DNA from: Sulfuricella denitrificans | GTDB taxonomy: Bacteria > Pseudomonadota > Gammaproteobacteria > Burkholderiales > Sulfuricellaceae | Direction of reading: 5' to 3' | DNA length: 36,100 bases | NCBI GenBank assembly: GCA_002632355.1 | Contig: NSJJ01000021.1 | Coordinates: 1 to 36,100 of the forward strand | Program-made: the position numbers and the translations under genes | The notes under the pieces: model-generated | Told to the model about the DNA's origin: nothing | Databases searched by the model: none | Seen by the model: the letters and a program-made list of their open reading frames with translations, nothing else | Shown: positions 8,226 to 16,571 of the stretch, piece after piece | How the letters are laid out: each line of letters starts with the position of its first letter | Numbering within the stretch: the stretch's first letter is position 1

Positions 8226-8231
8226 TGGTGC
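8217..8231. promoter_or_regulatory. NtrC binding site 1 upstream of glnA
   Basis: GCACCATAATGGTGC is a perfect dyad with 7-base arms and matches the NtrC consensus (GCAC...GGTGC). Its centre lies about 127 bases before the predicted sigma-54 start, close to the position of the enhancer sites in E. coli glnA. It overlaps the stop codon of the upstream efflux gene. Confidence 0.8.
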
Positions 8232-8247
8232 GAGTTGGCGCTTAAAT

Positions 8248-8262
8248 GCATTATTGTGGTGC
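8248..8262. promoter_or_regulatory. NtrC binding site 2 upstream of glnA
   Basis: GCATTATTGTGGTGC keeps the right half (TGGTGC) and most of the left half. Its centre is 31 bases from that of site 1, about three helical turns, which puts two NtrC dimers on one DNA face as in E. coli glnA. Confidence 0.65.
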
Positions 8263-8324
8263 GTTAATTTTTCTGCATCACCTGTAACTGATTATGGCAA
8301 AATAGCTTTTTTTGCTATAGCGCG

Positions 8325-8340
8325 TGGCATGTTTCATGCT
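8325..8340 (+). promoter_or_regulatory. Sigma-54 (-24/-12) promoter of glnA
   Basis: TGGCATGTTTCATGCT has GG at 8326-8327 and GC at 8338-8339, exactly ten bases apart, matching TGGCAC-N5-TTGCA in most positions. The start would be near 8351, leaving a 41-base leader with AGGAGA before ATG 8392. With the two NtrC sites this predicts nitrogen-limited activation. Confidence 0.8.
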
Positions 8341-8391
8341 AAAGAGCGAGCTCAAGGATTTTTTACCCGTTATTTCGTTTAGGAGAAAAGT

Positions 8392-9801
8392 ATGGCGGTT
8401 GCTGATGTATTGAAAATGATCCAAGACAACGAAGTCAAATTCGTTGATCTGCGTTTTACCGACACGCGCGGCAAAGAGCAGCACGTTTCCATTCCCTCCC
8501 ACGTGGTGGATGACGAGTGGTTCGAGAATGGCCATGCATTCGATGGTTCCTCCATCGCCGGCTGGAAAGGCATCCAGGCCTCCGACATGCTGCTGATGCC
8601 GGACCCGGAAACTGCCAACATGGACCCGTTCTTCGATGAGTCCACCCTGATCATCAGCTGCGACGTGGTCGAGCCATCCGACGGCAAGGGTTACGACCGT
8701 TGCCCGCGTTCCATCGCCAAGCGCGCAGAAGCCTATCTGAAATCCTCCGGCATTGGCGACACTGCTTATTTCGGCCCGGAACCAGAATTTTTCATTTTTG
8801 ATTCCGTGACCTGGCATTCCGACATGTCCGGTGCCTCGGTAGCGATTGATTCCGAAGAAGCCGCATGGTCCTCCAAAGCTCGCCTCGAAGGCGGCAACAT
8901 GGGTCATCGCCCTGGCGTCAAGGGCGGTTATTTCCCGGTTCCTCCCGTCGATTCGTTCCAGGATATTCGCTCCGCCATGTGTCTGGCGCTGGAAGAAATG
9001 GGCGTGCCGGTCGAAGTGCATCACCACGAAGTGGCGACTGCCGGGCAATGCGAAATCGGCACCAAATTCAGTACCCTGGTCAAGCGTGCCGACTGGACCC
9101 AGATTTTGAAATACGTGGTGCACAACGTGTCTCACGCTTATGGCAAGACCGCAACCTTCATGCCTAAGCCTATCGTGGGTGACAACGGTTCCGGCATGCA
9201 CGTGCACCAGTCGATCTGGAAAGACGGTAAAAACCTGTTTGCCGGCAACGGCTACGGTGGCCTGTCTGAAACCGCCTTATTCTACATCGGCGGTATCATC
9301 AAGCACGCTCGCGCCCTGAACGCGATCACCAATCCAGGTACCAACTCCTACAAGCGTCTGGTGCCTGGCTTTGAAGCCCCTGTGATGCTGGCCTACTCTG
9401 CCAAGAACCGCTCCGCTTCGATTCGTATCCCCCACGTGGCCAGCGACAAGGGCCGCCGTATCGAAACCCGTTTCCCCGATCCTTCCGCCAACCCGTACCT
9501 GTGCTTCTCCGCACTGCTGATGGCTGGCCTCGACGGCATCCAGAACAAGATTCACCCGGGCGATGCCATGGACAAGAATCTGTACGATCTGCCGCCGGAA
9601 GAAGAAAAACTGGTTCCGACCGTGTGCTCTTCACTTGAGCAGGCGCTGGAGTACCTGGACAACGATCGCGAGTTCCTGACGCGCGGCGGCGTGTTCTCCA
9701 ACGACTGGATCGATGCCTTCATCACGCTGAAGATGGAAGAAGTGACCCGCTTCCGCATGACCACGCACCCGGTCGAGTTCGATATGTACTACAGTCTGTA
9801 A
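8392..9801 (+). CDS. glnA: Glutamine synthetase, type I
   Basis: GlnA makes glutamine from glutamate, ammonia and ATP in the cytoplasm as a dodecamer. The 469-residue protein has the family's usual length. Signature segments seen are [12 protein letters not shown] near residue 50, FGPEPEFF (metal-binding Glu residues), GSGMHVHQS (ATP/metal site) and the Glu-rich [28 protein letters not shown] holds the tyrosine that is adenylylated in the GlnE-regulated type (codon 398, or 397 after Met removal), so post-translational control is likely. AGGAGA precedes the ATG. Two NtrC boxes and a -24/-12 promoter lie upstream, and a strong hairpin terminator follows 19 bases after the stop. No glnL/glnG genes lie next to it here. 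Confidence 0.99.
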   Translation: MAVADVLKMIQDNEVKFVDLRFTDTRGKEQHVSIPSHVVDDEWFENGHAFDGSSIAGWKGIQASDMLLMPDPETANMDPFFDESTLIISCDVVEPSDGKGYDRCPRSIAKRAEAYLKSSGIGDTAYFGPEPEFFIFDSVTWHSDMSGASVAIDSEEAAWSSKARLEGGNMGHRPGVKGGYFPVPPVDSFQDIRSAMCLALEEMGVPVEVHHHEVATAGQCEIGTKFSTLVKRADWTQILKYVVHNVSHAYGKTATFMPKPIVGDNGSGMHVHQSIWKDGKNLFAGNGYGGLSETALFYIGGIIKHARALNAITNPGTNSYKRLVPGFEAPVMLAYSAKNRSASIRIPHVASDKGRRIETRFPDPSANPYLCFSALLMAGLDGIQNKIHPGDAMDKNLYDLPPEEEKLVPTVCSSLEQALEYLDNDREFLTRGGVFSNDWIDAFITLKMEEVTRFRMTTHPVEFDMYYSL

Positions 9802-9820
9802 TCCGGCTGCTGCAGCAAGA

Positions 9821-9846
9821 AAAAGGGCGCTTCGGCGCCCTTTTTT
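9821..9846. terminator. Bidirectional terminator between glnA and rnpB
   Basis: GGGCGC-TTCG-GCGCCC is flanked by five A on the left and six T on the right, so it ends transcripts in both directions: glnA from the left and rnpB (minus strand) from the right. Confidence 0.9.
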
Positions 9847-9860
9847 ATTGGGAATAAGGT

Positions 9861-10309
9861 GAAGCTGGCCGGTAAGCCGGGTTCTGTCGTGGACAGTCAT
9901 TCCTCTAGGCGCTGAATTGCTCCAGCGCTCAAGCAGCCTACCCGGGGGCAACGCGAGCAGCGCCAGTGCCCCCCTATTTGGCCTTGCTCCAGATGGGGTT
10001 TAGCCTGCCATTCCTGTTGCCAGGAACGCGGTGAGCTCTTACCTGGCAGAGGCTTTCGCCTCCACCCGCCCTCCTTGCGGAGTGCACGCCTTTTAGCTCC
10101 GGCATAACCTGCAAGCAGGTTAGCCTTCACTGAAAGGCGCTAGCGCGCCTTTTCAACCTTGCCTGATCCCTTGCGGGCCATCGGCGGTATATTTTCTGTG
10201 CCACTTTCCATCGCCTCACGGCGTCCGGCCGTTAGCCGGCATCCTGCTCTGTGGAGCCCGGACTTTCCTCTGCATGGAAAACCATGCAGCGACTGCCTAG
10301 CCAGCTTCG
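9861..10309 (-). ncRNA. rnpB: RNase P RNA (type A) with enlarged P12 region
   Basis: Read on the minus strand, the sequence carries the conserved RNase P core. The 5' part GAAGCTGGCTAGGCAGTCGC pairs at its end with the 3' GGCCAGCTTC (P1). AGGAAAGTCCGGGCTCC, CCGCCGATGGCC, GGTAAGAGCTCACC, GGAGCAAGGCCAAATAGG and the 3' ATGACTGTCCACGACAGAACC blocks all appear in order. The RNA is the catalytic subunit that trims the 5' leader of tRNA precursors. At about 449 bases it is longer than the 377 of E. coli. The excess lies between 10020 and 10151, where four extra short hairpins sit in the P11-P12 region. All open frames inside it are spurious. Ends are set from P1 pairing and may be off by a few bases. 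Confidence 0.96.
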
Positions 10310-10312
10310 GCT

Positions 10313-10340
10313 TGGATTCTAGCACGATTCGTGGTATAAA
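10313..10340 (+). promoter_or_regulatory. Promoter of the gene at 10374, overlapping the rnpB promoter
   Basis: TTGGAT (10313-10318) and TATAAA (10335-10340), spaced by 16 bases, would start transcription near 10347. This overlaps the divergent rnpB -10 element, so the two polymerases should compete. Confidence 0.5.
10316..10321 (-). promoter_or_regulatory. -10 element of rnpB
   Basis: On the minus strand TAGAAT (10321-10316) lies seven bases before the RNA's 5' end and fits a sigma-70 -10 box at five of six positions. No convincing -35 was seen at 16-18 bases. Confidence 0.5.
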
Positions 10341-10373
10341 TCCTGAGTAATATAGTCAACAATAGGAGCCGAC

Positions 10374-11408
10374 ATGGTCCCCGACCTGTATAGCCTCAGC
10401 GCGAGCGTGCAGCACAACTGTCACATCAGCGATGCGCTGCATGCGCGCAACTACACGATGTGCACCTATCTGCTCAAGATGCGTGAATATTATCGCTGGG
10501 AGCGCAAATTCCCGTTCAATACGGCGTTGCCGAAGCAGGAGCTGGGCGACTGGCTGAGCCACCGCGAAGCCTTGTGGGAAGGCCTCGAGGCGCAGGATTT
10601 CGAGGATATCCGGGTCAAGGGCCAGCGCCTGGATCCTTTCGAGACGGCAGCCATCAACCGCGAGCTGCTTCCCCACGGGCTGGTATACAGCGGCGGATAC
10701 GGCGGCCATGCTGCGCCGCATTTTTTTCTCGCCGACCTGATCCGTGCTGACCGGCGTGAAGGTCTTCCGGTGCTGATCGCCGGGCGGGAACATGCGCGCG
10801 ACATGGCTGCGCCCCCGGCGATGCTGCTCGACGGCACGCTGTTTATCCGGCGCGAGTCCATGCGCCGCATGCTGTGGGAAAAAATCGAGGAATGGCGCTG
10901 GAAAAAGAAGCAGGATGCCATGGCGCGAGCAATGGCCTGCTACGATTTCGATGCTGATTTCAACCAGGCCCTGGAACAGATGACCGACAACGAAGTGGAG
11001 TCGGCACTGTTGCATGAAGTGGGTGAATGGCGCGCGGAAGAAAAGCTGGGGCAGGATTGGGCAGCACTGCTGCAAAGCGTTTCAGCGACAAGGGGCGAAC
11101 TGGTGGCGCGGGCGGTGCGCGACCATTTTGCCGACTGTGTTTCCACGCTTCCCGCCCTGCTGGAGCAGGAGGACGAGGCCAGCCTTCATTTTTACTTTGC
11201 GAACCTCAAAGGCATGCGCCGGGAACTGTTTCCCGAACTGAGCGAAGCCTATCAGCACTGGGTCGATGGGGATCGTTTGCAGGCCCTGCGCCAGCAGGTG
11301 GAGCGGGGTGCCGGACGCTGGCTGGAAACAGCCCAGAAGCTGGTCAGTATGTGCCGGGAGCAACCTGAAACCTGCGCCGAGAAAATCGGCCGCATGTACG
11401 CGAAATAG
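10374..11408 (+). CDS. Conserved protein of unknown function
   Basis: The 344-residue protein begins MVPDLYSLSASVQHNCHISD and has no signal peptide or membrane helix. It is Glu/Arg/Trp-rich and mostly helical in appearance. It holds a possible beta part at about residues 100-165 (GLVYSGGYGGHAAPHFFLADL), where His and Asp residues could form a site, and a helical C-terminal half with ALLHEVGEWRAEE and HWVDGDRLQALRQQ. The segment with CHISDALHARNYTMCTYLLKMREYYRWE near the start is striking for its Cys, His and Tyr content. It vaguely recalls the uncharacterised Sfum_1244-type family, but I am not certain and assign no function. AGGAG sits six bases before ATG 10374. It is monocistronic, between rnpB and the convergent pyrC. 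Confidence 0.85.
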   Translation: MVPDLYSLSASVQHNCHISDALHARNYTMCTYLLKMREYYRWERKFPFNTALPKQELGDWLSHREALWEGLEAQDFEDIRVKGQRLDPFETAAINRELLPHGLVYSGGYGGHAAPHFFLADLIRADRREGLPVLIAGREHARDMAAPPAMLLDGTLFIRRESMRRMLWEKIEEWRWKKKQDAMARAMACYDFDADFNQALEQMTDNEVESALLHEVGEWRAEEKLGQDWAALLQSVSATRGELVARAVRDHFADCVSTLPALLEQEDEASLHFYFANLKGMRRELFPELSEAYQHWVDGDRLQALRQQVERGAGRWLETAQKLVSMCREQPETCAEKIGRMYAK

Positions 11409-11415
11409 GGTGTGC

Positions 11416-12447
11416 TCAGGCGAGCTTCCAGCGCACCTGCTCCGCCGCCCGCAGCGGAGTCAGCGTTTCATTGCCGAATTGCAGTTCAGCAGGTACTTCC
11501 CAGCTTTCCCTGATCAAGGTGATTTTGCCCGTGTTACGCGGCAAACGGTAAAAATCCGCGCCGTAAAAACTGGCGAAAGCTTCAAGTCTGTTCAGCGCGC
11601 CCGCAGCCTCGAACACCTCGGCATAAAGTTCCAGCGCGGCATGGGCGCTATAGATGCCGGCACAGCCGCAGGCGGCTTCCTTGGCATGGCGGGAATGCGG
11701 GGCGCTGTCGGTGCCAAGAAAGAATTTCGGGTTGCCGCTGGTGGCTGCGCCGATCAGCGCCCAGCGGTGCTCCTCGCGTTTCAGCACTGGCAGGCAGTAC
11801 ATGTGCGGGCGCATGCCGCCGGCGAACATGGCGTTGCGGCTGTAGAGCAGGTGGTGCGCCGTGATGGTGGCCGCAACGTTGTCAGGCGCGGCCTTGACGA
11901 ATTCAACCGCATGGCGGGTCGTGATGTGCTCGAACACCACCCGCAGGCGGGGGTAGCGGTCCAGCATGGGCACCAGCACCTTGCCGATGAACACTTGCTC
12001 GCGGTCGAACACGTCAACCAGGGGATGCGTGTCCTCGCCATGCACCAGCAGCGGCAAATCATGCGCCTGCATCGCTTCCAGCGCCGCATGACACTTGAGG
12101 ATGTCGGTGACGCCGGAATCCGAGTTGGTCGTGGCACCGGCAGGGTAGAGCTTTACCCCATGCACCATGCCGCTGGCTTTGGCGCGCGCGATTTCTTCCG
12201 CAGCGGTGTTGTCGGTGAGGTAAAGCGTCATCAGGGGCTGGAAATCTGTGCCTGGGGGCAGAGCATCGAGAATGCGCTGACGGTAAGCCAGCGCCAGTTC
12301 GGTGGTCGTGACGGGTGGGCGCAGGTTGGGCATGACAATGGCGCGCGCGAAGCGCCGTGCCGTATCGGCCACGACGGCCTGCATCTGGGCCCCATCGCGG
12401 AGGTGCAGGTGCCAGTCATCGGGGCGGGTGAGGGTCAGGGTATCCAT
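11416..12447 (-). CDS. pyrC: Dihydroorotase (class II)
   Basis: PyrC closes carbamoyl aspartate to dihydroorotate in pyrimidine synthesis. The 343-residue protein matches the E. coli class II length. Zinc ligands are visible in [10 protein letters not shown] (HxH, near residues 13-15), [17 protein letters not shown] with the Lys that is carboxylated (near residue 99), LLVHGED, VFEHITT, and TDSAPH with the catalytic Asp. Its ATG lies 26 bases after the rsmI stop, so the two are probably one transcript. The 3' end converges on the gene at 10374-11408 with seven bases between stops. Confidence 0.98.
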   Translation of the reverse strand: MDTLTLTRPDDWHLHLRDGAQMQAVVADTARRFARAIVMPNLRPPVTTTELALAYRQRILDALPPGTDFQPLMTLYLTDNTAAEEIARAKASGMVHGVKLYPAGATTNSDSGVTDILKCHAALEAMQAHDLPLLVHGEDTHPLVDVFDREQVFIGKVLVPMLDRYPRLRVVFEHITTRHAVEFVKAAPDNVAATITAHHLLYSRNAMFAGGMRPHMYCLPVLKREEHRWALIGAATSGNPKFFLGTDSAPHSRHAKEAACGCAGIYSAHAALELYAEVFEAAGALNRLEAFASFYGADFYRLPRNTGKITLIRESWEVPAELQFGNETLTPLRAAEQVRWKLA

Positions 12448-12473
12448 AATCTTGGTCCGCGATTCAAGAGGTT

Positions 12474-13334
12474 TTATTTTAGCTGCAATGCCAGGTCGTA
12501 CAGGGCATTTTTCTTTTCGCCGCTGATCTCCGCGGCCAGCTTGACCGCCTGCTTGAGGGGCAGTTCGGCCAGCATTAGTTGCAATATGCGCTGCGCCTCT
12601 GCACTGATGCCCGCTTCAGTTTCTGGAGGCGCACCCGATAACAGCAACACGAATTCACCGCGCTGGCGGTTGGGGTCGCCTGCCAGCCAGGCGGGTGCGT
12701 CGGCCAGTTTGCAGGTGTGGATGCTTTCGAACAGTTTGGTGAGTTCGCGGGCGAAGGTGATGTCCCGTTCGCCGCCCAGCACCTGGAGCAAGTCTTCTAC
12801 CGTTTCCACAATCCGGTGAGGTGCCTCATAGAAGGCCAGGGTATAAGGCAGTTCGCGGAGTGCTTCCAGTTCCCTGCGCCGGGCGCTGGCTTTTGCGGGC
12901 AGAAATCCGTAAAACAGAAAGTGGGGGTCGTCCCTGCCGGCGGCGGAAAGCGCGCAAATGGCGGCATTCGGGCCCGGCAGGGGAATCACCGGCAAGCCGG
13001 CTGCACGCACGGCCTGCACCAGAATCGCGCCTGGATCACTGATGCCCGGTGTGCCGGCATCGGAAATCAGTGCCACGGATTTGCCTTCCTGCAGTGCCGC
13101 GATGATTTTTGGGGCGGCAATCCGCTCGTTGTGTTCGTGCAGCGCCACCAGCCGGGTGGAAATGCCAAAATGCCCGAGCAGATGAGTACTGTTGCGCGTG
13201 TCCTCGGCGGCAATGATGTCTGCGGATTTCAGCACATCCAGCGCGCGCAGGGTAATGTCCCGCAAATTTCCAATCGGCGTGGCAACCACATATAATGTGC
13301 CTCTGGCATTTATAGGTTCCTGCTCTGGATGCAA
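12474..13334 (-). CDS. rsmI: 16S rRNA 2'-O-methyltransferase RsmI
   Basis: RsmI methylates the 2'-O of C1402 of 16S rRNA in the ribosomal P site with SAM. The 286-residue protein has the family motifs [39 protein letters not shown] and [16 protein letters not shown], with the tetrapyrrole-methylase fold. No ATG is available; the first suitable start is TTG 13334, preceded by AGAGAG. An internal GTG at residue 16 would cut into the first strand of the fold. The TTG lies inside the first codons of the divergent lpoA gene, so the 5' ends overlap by six bases. The rsmI / lpoA divergence is the same as in E. coli (yraL / yraM). Confidence 0.96.
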   Translation of the reverse strand: MHPEQEPINARGTLYVVATPIGNLRDITLRALDVLKSADIIAAEDTRNSTHLLGHFGISTRLVALHEHNERIAAPKIIAALQEGKSVALISDAGTPGISDPGAILVQAVRAAGLPVIPLPGPNAAICALSAAGRDDPHFLFYGFLPAKASARRRELEALRELPYTLAFYEAPHRIVETVEDLLQVLGGERDITFARELTKLFESIHTCKLADAPAWLAGDPNRQRGEFVLLLSGAPPETEAGISAEAQRILQLMLAELPLKQAVKLAAEISGEKKNALYDLALQLK

Positions 13335-14540
13335 TATTTTCTCTCTATTCTGTTGATGTTTCTTTCCGCGACGCTGGCGGCTTGCGCCGGCACTCCCGAA
13401 AGACCCGCCCGTGCCACAGCGGGGCCTGTGATCAAAGCCGTGCCAAAAACTGTCGTCAAGCCGCCGCCCCAGACCGAGGTTACGTTATCCCCCCTGCTGA
13501 CACATGCTCCGCCCGTGGCAAGCAATGAAAATCCGCCCGCCCTGCAGAATAATGCCGTACAGCCTGCTGTGCCCGGAAATGCGCATGTTGCCTTGCTGTT
13601 ACCGCTCAAGTCGCCGGCGTTCGGGGCCGCAGCGGATGTGGTCAGGCAGGGTTTCATGGCTGGGGCATCGGTCCAGTCCGGCGCTTTGCCTGTCATAGTT
13701 TACCCCAGCAGCAGCGAAAGCGAAGACATTGTGGCCACATACCGCCAGGCAACGCAAGCAGGCGCAAGTATCGTGGTGGGGCCGCTGACCAGAAGCGGTG
13801 TCTCCGCTCTGGCTGCCAGCGTTCAGGTAAATGTGCCTACACTGGCGCTCAATCAGCCGGAACAGAATATGGCGTTTCCTGCCCAGTTGTATGTTTTCGG
13901 ACTTGCAGCCGATCTGGAAGCCCGTCAGATGGCTCATGTTGCATACGATGAGGGCAACAGGCGCGCCGCAGTCATCGCTTCAGATAACATGTTGTCGAAG
14001 CGTATCCAGCAAGCTTTTTCCGAAGAGTGGGCCATCCTCGGCGGGACATTCAGGCAATTGATCTTCAATGGAAACAACTCGACCGATGTCCGTGATGAGC
14101 TCGCCAGACTGGATCCGGAAGCAGTGTTTCTGGCCATGGACAGTCGTGATGCGCGCATCCTGAAGCCGTTTCTCGATCAGGAGTTGCCCACTTACGCCAC
14201 TTCGCAGATTTACGCCGGCAGCAGCAGTCTGCAGAAATATCATGATCTGAATGGCGTGCAGTTTATCGACATGCCCTGGTTATTGCAGCCTGATCACATC
14301 GCGGTCATGGTTTACCCGCGCCCGCAAATTCCCCTTGCCGCCGACATGGAGCGTCTATATGCACTCGGTATCGACGCCTGGCGTCTGGCGCTACAACTGC
14401 GGTCTACGGCACCCGGTGTGCCTTTCAGCCTGGATGGGGTAACCGGCCGGCTCACGCTGGATGTCCGTACGCACCAGATCGGCCGCGAGGGTGCGCGCGC
14501 CGAATTCAGCAATGGGGAAGCCCTGTTACTGGCGCAGTGA
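13329..14540 (+). CDS. lpoA: Penicillin-binding protein activator, LpoA-type lipoprotein
   Basis: The 403-residue protein has a lipoprotein signal peptide with lipobox LAAC (Cys 19), then a Pro-rich linker to about residue 75. The body, starting HVALLLPLKSPAFGAAADVV, is a periplasmic-binding-protein-like fold as in the C-terminal domain of E. coli LpoA (GASIVVGPLTRSGVSAL, VFGLAADLEARQMA). The N-terminal TPR domain of E. coli LpoA is absent, as in many betaproteobacteria. LpoA stimulates class A PBPs from the outer membrane. The order rsmI / lpoA-yraN-diaA-dolP supports the call. The stop overlaps yraN as TGATG. ATG 13329 has no strong ribosome site and lies within rsmI. Regulation of PBP1A is inferred from the family. 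Confidence 0.88.
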   Translation: MQYFLSILLMFLSATLAACAGTPERPARATAGPVIKAVPKTVVKPPPQTEVTLSPLLTHAPPVASNENPPALQNNAVQPAVPGNAHVALLLPLKSPAFGAAADVVRQGFMAGASVQSGALPVIVYPSSSESEDIVATYRQATQAGASIVVGPLTRSGVSALAASVQVNVPTLALNQPEQNMAFPAQLYVFGLAADLEARQMAHVAYDEGNRRAAVIASDNMLSKRIQQAFSEEWAILGGTFRQLIFNGNNSTDVRDELARLDPEAVFLAMDSRDARILKPFLDQELPTYATSQIYAGSSSLQKYHDLNGVQFIDMPWLLQPDHIAVMVYPRPQIPLAADMERLYALGIDAWRLALQLRSTAPGVPFSLDGVTGRLTLDVRTHQIGREGARAEFSNGEALLLAQ

Positions 14541-14872
14541 TGGAGACAGGCAAGGCGGCAGAAAATACTGCCGCATCCTTTTTGCAAAGCCAGGGGTTAC
14601 GTCTGGTAGAAAGGAATTACCGTTGCCGCATGGGCGAAGTCGACCTGATCATGGAGCATGGCGACACGCTGGTGTTCGTGGAGGTACGCCTGCGGCGCAG
14701 CGAAAGGTATGGCGGTGCTGCAGCGAGCATCACCGGGCACAAACAGCGCAAGCTGATTCACGCGGCCCAGCATTATTTACAGCAGATTACAAAGCAGCCA
14801 CCCTGCCGCTTCGATGCATTATTGCTGGATGGCGCCAGGATTGAATGGATTAAAGATGCATTTAGCGCATAG
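14540..14872 (+). CDS. yraN: YraN family endonuclease-fold protein (UPF0102)
   Basis: The 110-residue protein has the YraN signature: GKAAENTAASFLQSQGLRL, VERNYRCRMGEVDLIMEHG, LVFVEVRLRRS and YGGAAASITGHKQRKL. The spaced E, D and E-x-R residues match the PD-(D/E)xK nuclease fold (usually EVK; here EVR). The biochemical role is unsettled. An upstream GTG at 14537 is possible, but ATG 14540 sits at the lpoA stop (TGATG) and is preferred for coupling. It is between lpoA and diaA as in E. coli. Confidence 0.93.
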   Translation: METGKAAENTAASFLQSQGLRLVERNYRCRMGEVDLIMEHGDTLVFVEVRLRRSERYGGAAASITGHKQRKLIHAAQHYLQQITKQPPCRFDALLLDGARIEWIKDAFSA

Positions 14873-14894
14873 AATCCATCTACTTGTATTTTGA

Positions 14895-15503
<609 letters not shown>

Positions 15504-15504
15504 A

Positions 15505-16071
15505 ATGCGCCGCTTATTGCCATTATTGTTGCTTGCCGTCATACCTGCCTTGCAGGGCTGTTTCCCCGTTGTCGCCACGGGCGTGGGCGCCGGGGCGCTG
15601 ATGGCGGGCGACCGCCGCACTTCCGGTATTTATATCGAGGATCAGGGTATTGAACTCAAGGGCGCCAGCCGTATCGAGGATAAATACAAGGATGGAGTGC
15701 ACGTCAACGTGACCAGTTTCAACCGCCATGTTCTTTTGACGGGAGAAGCGCCATCTGATGAAGTCAGGCAGGGCGCGAGCCAGGTCGTCATGGGCGTGCC
15801 GAATGTGGTCGATGTCACCAATGAAATGGCGATCGGAAACGTGGCTCCCTACTCATCGCGCAGCAACGATACCTACATCACTTCCAAGGTCAAGGGTCGG
15901 ATGATCGACGCCAACCGCTTCGCGCCCTACCATGTCAAAGTCGTGACCGAGAATGGCGTGGTTTACCTGATGGGTATGGTGACGCGCAGGGAAGCCGATG
16001 ATGCGGCAGAAATCGCGCGCACCACCAGCGACGTGCGCAAGGTTGTCAAAGTCTTCGAATACATCGACTGA
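15505..16071 (+). CDS. dolP: Dual BON-domain lipoprotein DolP (YraP)
   Basis: The 188-residue lipoprotein has a signal peptide with lipobox LQGC (Cys 18) and two BON domains, about residues 45-115 ([20 protein letters not shown]) and 125-188 ([22 protein letters not shown]). In E. coli DolP binds anionic phospholipids at the division site and supports outer membrane integrity. ATG 15505 lies one base after the diaA TAA, with GGAG nine bases upstream. A longer frame from 15403 overlaps diaA and lacks a signal peptide. Confidence 0.93.
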   Translation: MRRLLPLLLLAVIPALQGCFPVVATGVGAGALMAGDRRTSGIYIEDQGIELKGASRIEDKYKDGVHVNVTSFNRHVLLTGEAPSDEVRQGASQVVMGVPNVVDVTNEMAIGNVAPYSSRSNDTYITSKVKGRMIDANRFAPYHVKVVTENGVVYLMGMVTRREADDAAEIARTTSDVRKVVKVFEYID

Positions 16072-16078
16072 TCATCCC

Positions 16079-16567
16079 TTGGTCTTCACTTCACCTGATT
16101 TCGAGCGCAAGATCTGCACGCCAGCCGAGCTCTGGGCTCGCACTGGCGAATTGCCGCATCCGCTGGTGTTCACCAACGGCTGTTTCGATATTCTGCACCG
16201 CGGCCACGTCACTTATCTGGCCCAGGCGCGGGCGTTGGGAGCCAGTCTGATCGTCGGGGTTAATAGCGATGCCTCGGTCCGGCGCCTGGGCAAGGGCGAC
16301 GACCGTCCGGTGAATAGCGAGAACGATCGCATGGCCGTGCTGGCCGCGCTGGAGAGCGTCAGCCTGGTCGTCTGCTTCGATGAGGACACTCCGCTGGAAC
16401 TTATCCTTGCCTGCAAGCCGGAGATCCTGGTCAAAGGCGGCGACTGGACCGTGGAAAATATCGTCGGCGCGCGGGAAGTGCTGGGCTGGGGCGGCGAAGT
16501 CCATTCCATCCCCTTCCTGTTCGAGCGTTCGACCACCTCGACCATCGCCAAGATTCGCGCCCTTTAA
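16079..16567 (+). CDS. rfaE2: D-glycero-beta-D-manno-heptose 1-phosphate adenylyltransferase (stand-alone)
   Basis: This is the nucleotidyltransferase half of HldE, here as a separate protein of about 162 residues. It makes ADP-heptose for lipopolysaccharide inner core. Motifs are [17 protein letters not shown] (HxGH-type ATP site), [20 protein letters not shown] and [15 protein letters not shown]. The only start between the dolP stop and the catalytic domain is TTG 16079, seven bases after that stop, without a visible ribosome site; translation may depend on coupling. The kinase half (rfaE1) is not in the window. Split HldE is usual in betaproteobacteria. Confidence 0.92.
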   Translation: MVFTSPDFERKICTPAELWARTGELPHPLVFTNGCFDILHRGHVTYLAQARALGASLIVGVNSDASVRRLGKGDDRPVNSENDRMAVLAALESVSLVVCFDEDTPLELILACKPEILVKGGDWTVENIVGAREVLGWGGEVHSIPFLFERSTTSTIAKIRAL

Positions 16568-16571
16568 ATTC

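Noticed and set aside
9897-10325. Open frames of 60-77 codons on both strands inside the rnpB region
   Set aside because: They lie within the conserved RNase P RNA and have no coding features.
11266-12819. A 517-codon plus-strand frame across pyrC and rsmI
   Set aside because: It runs antisense over two clear minus-strand genes.
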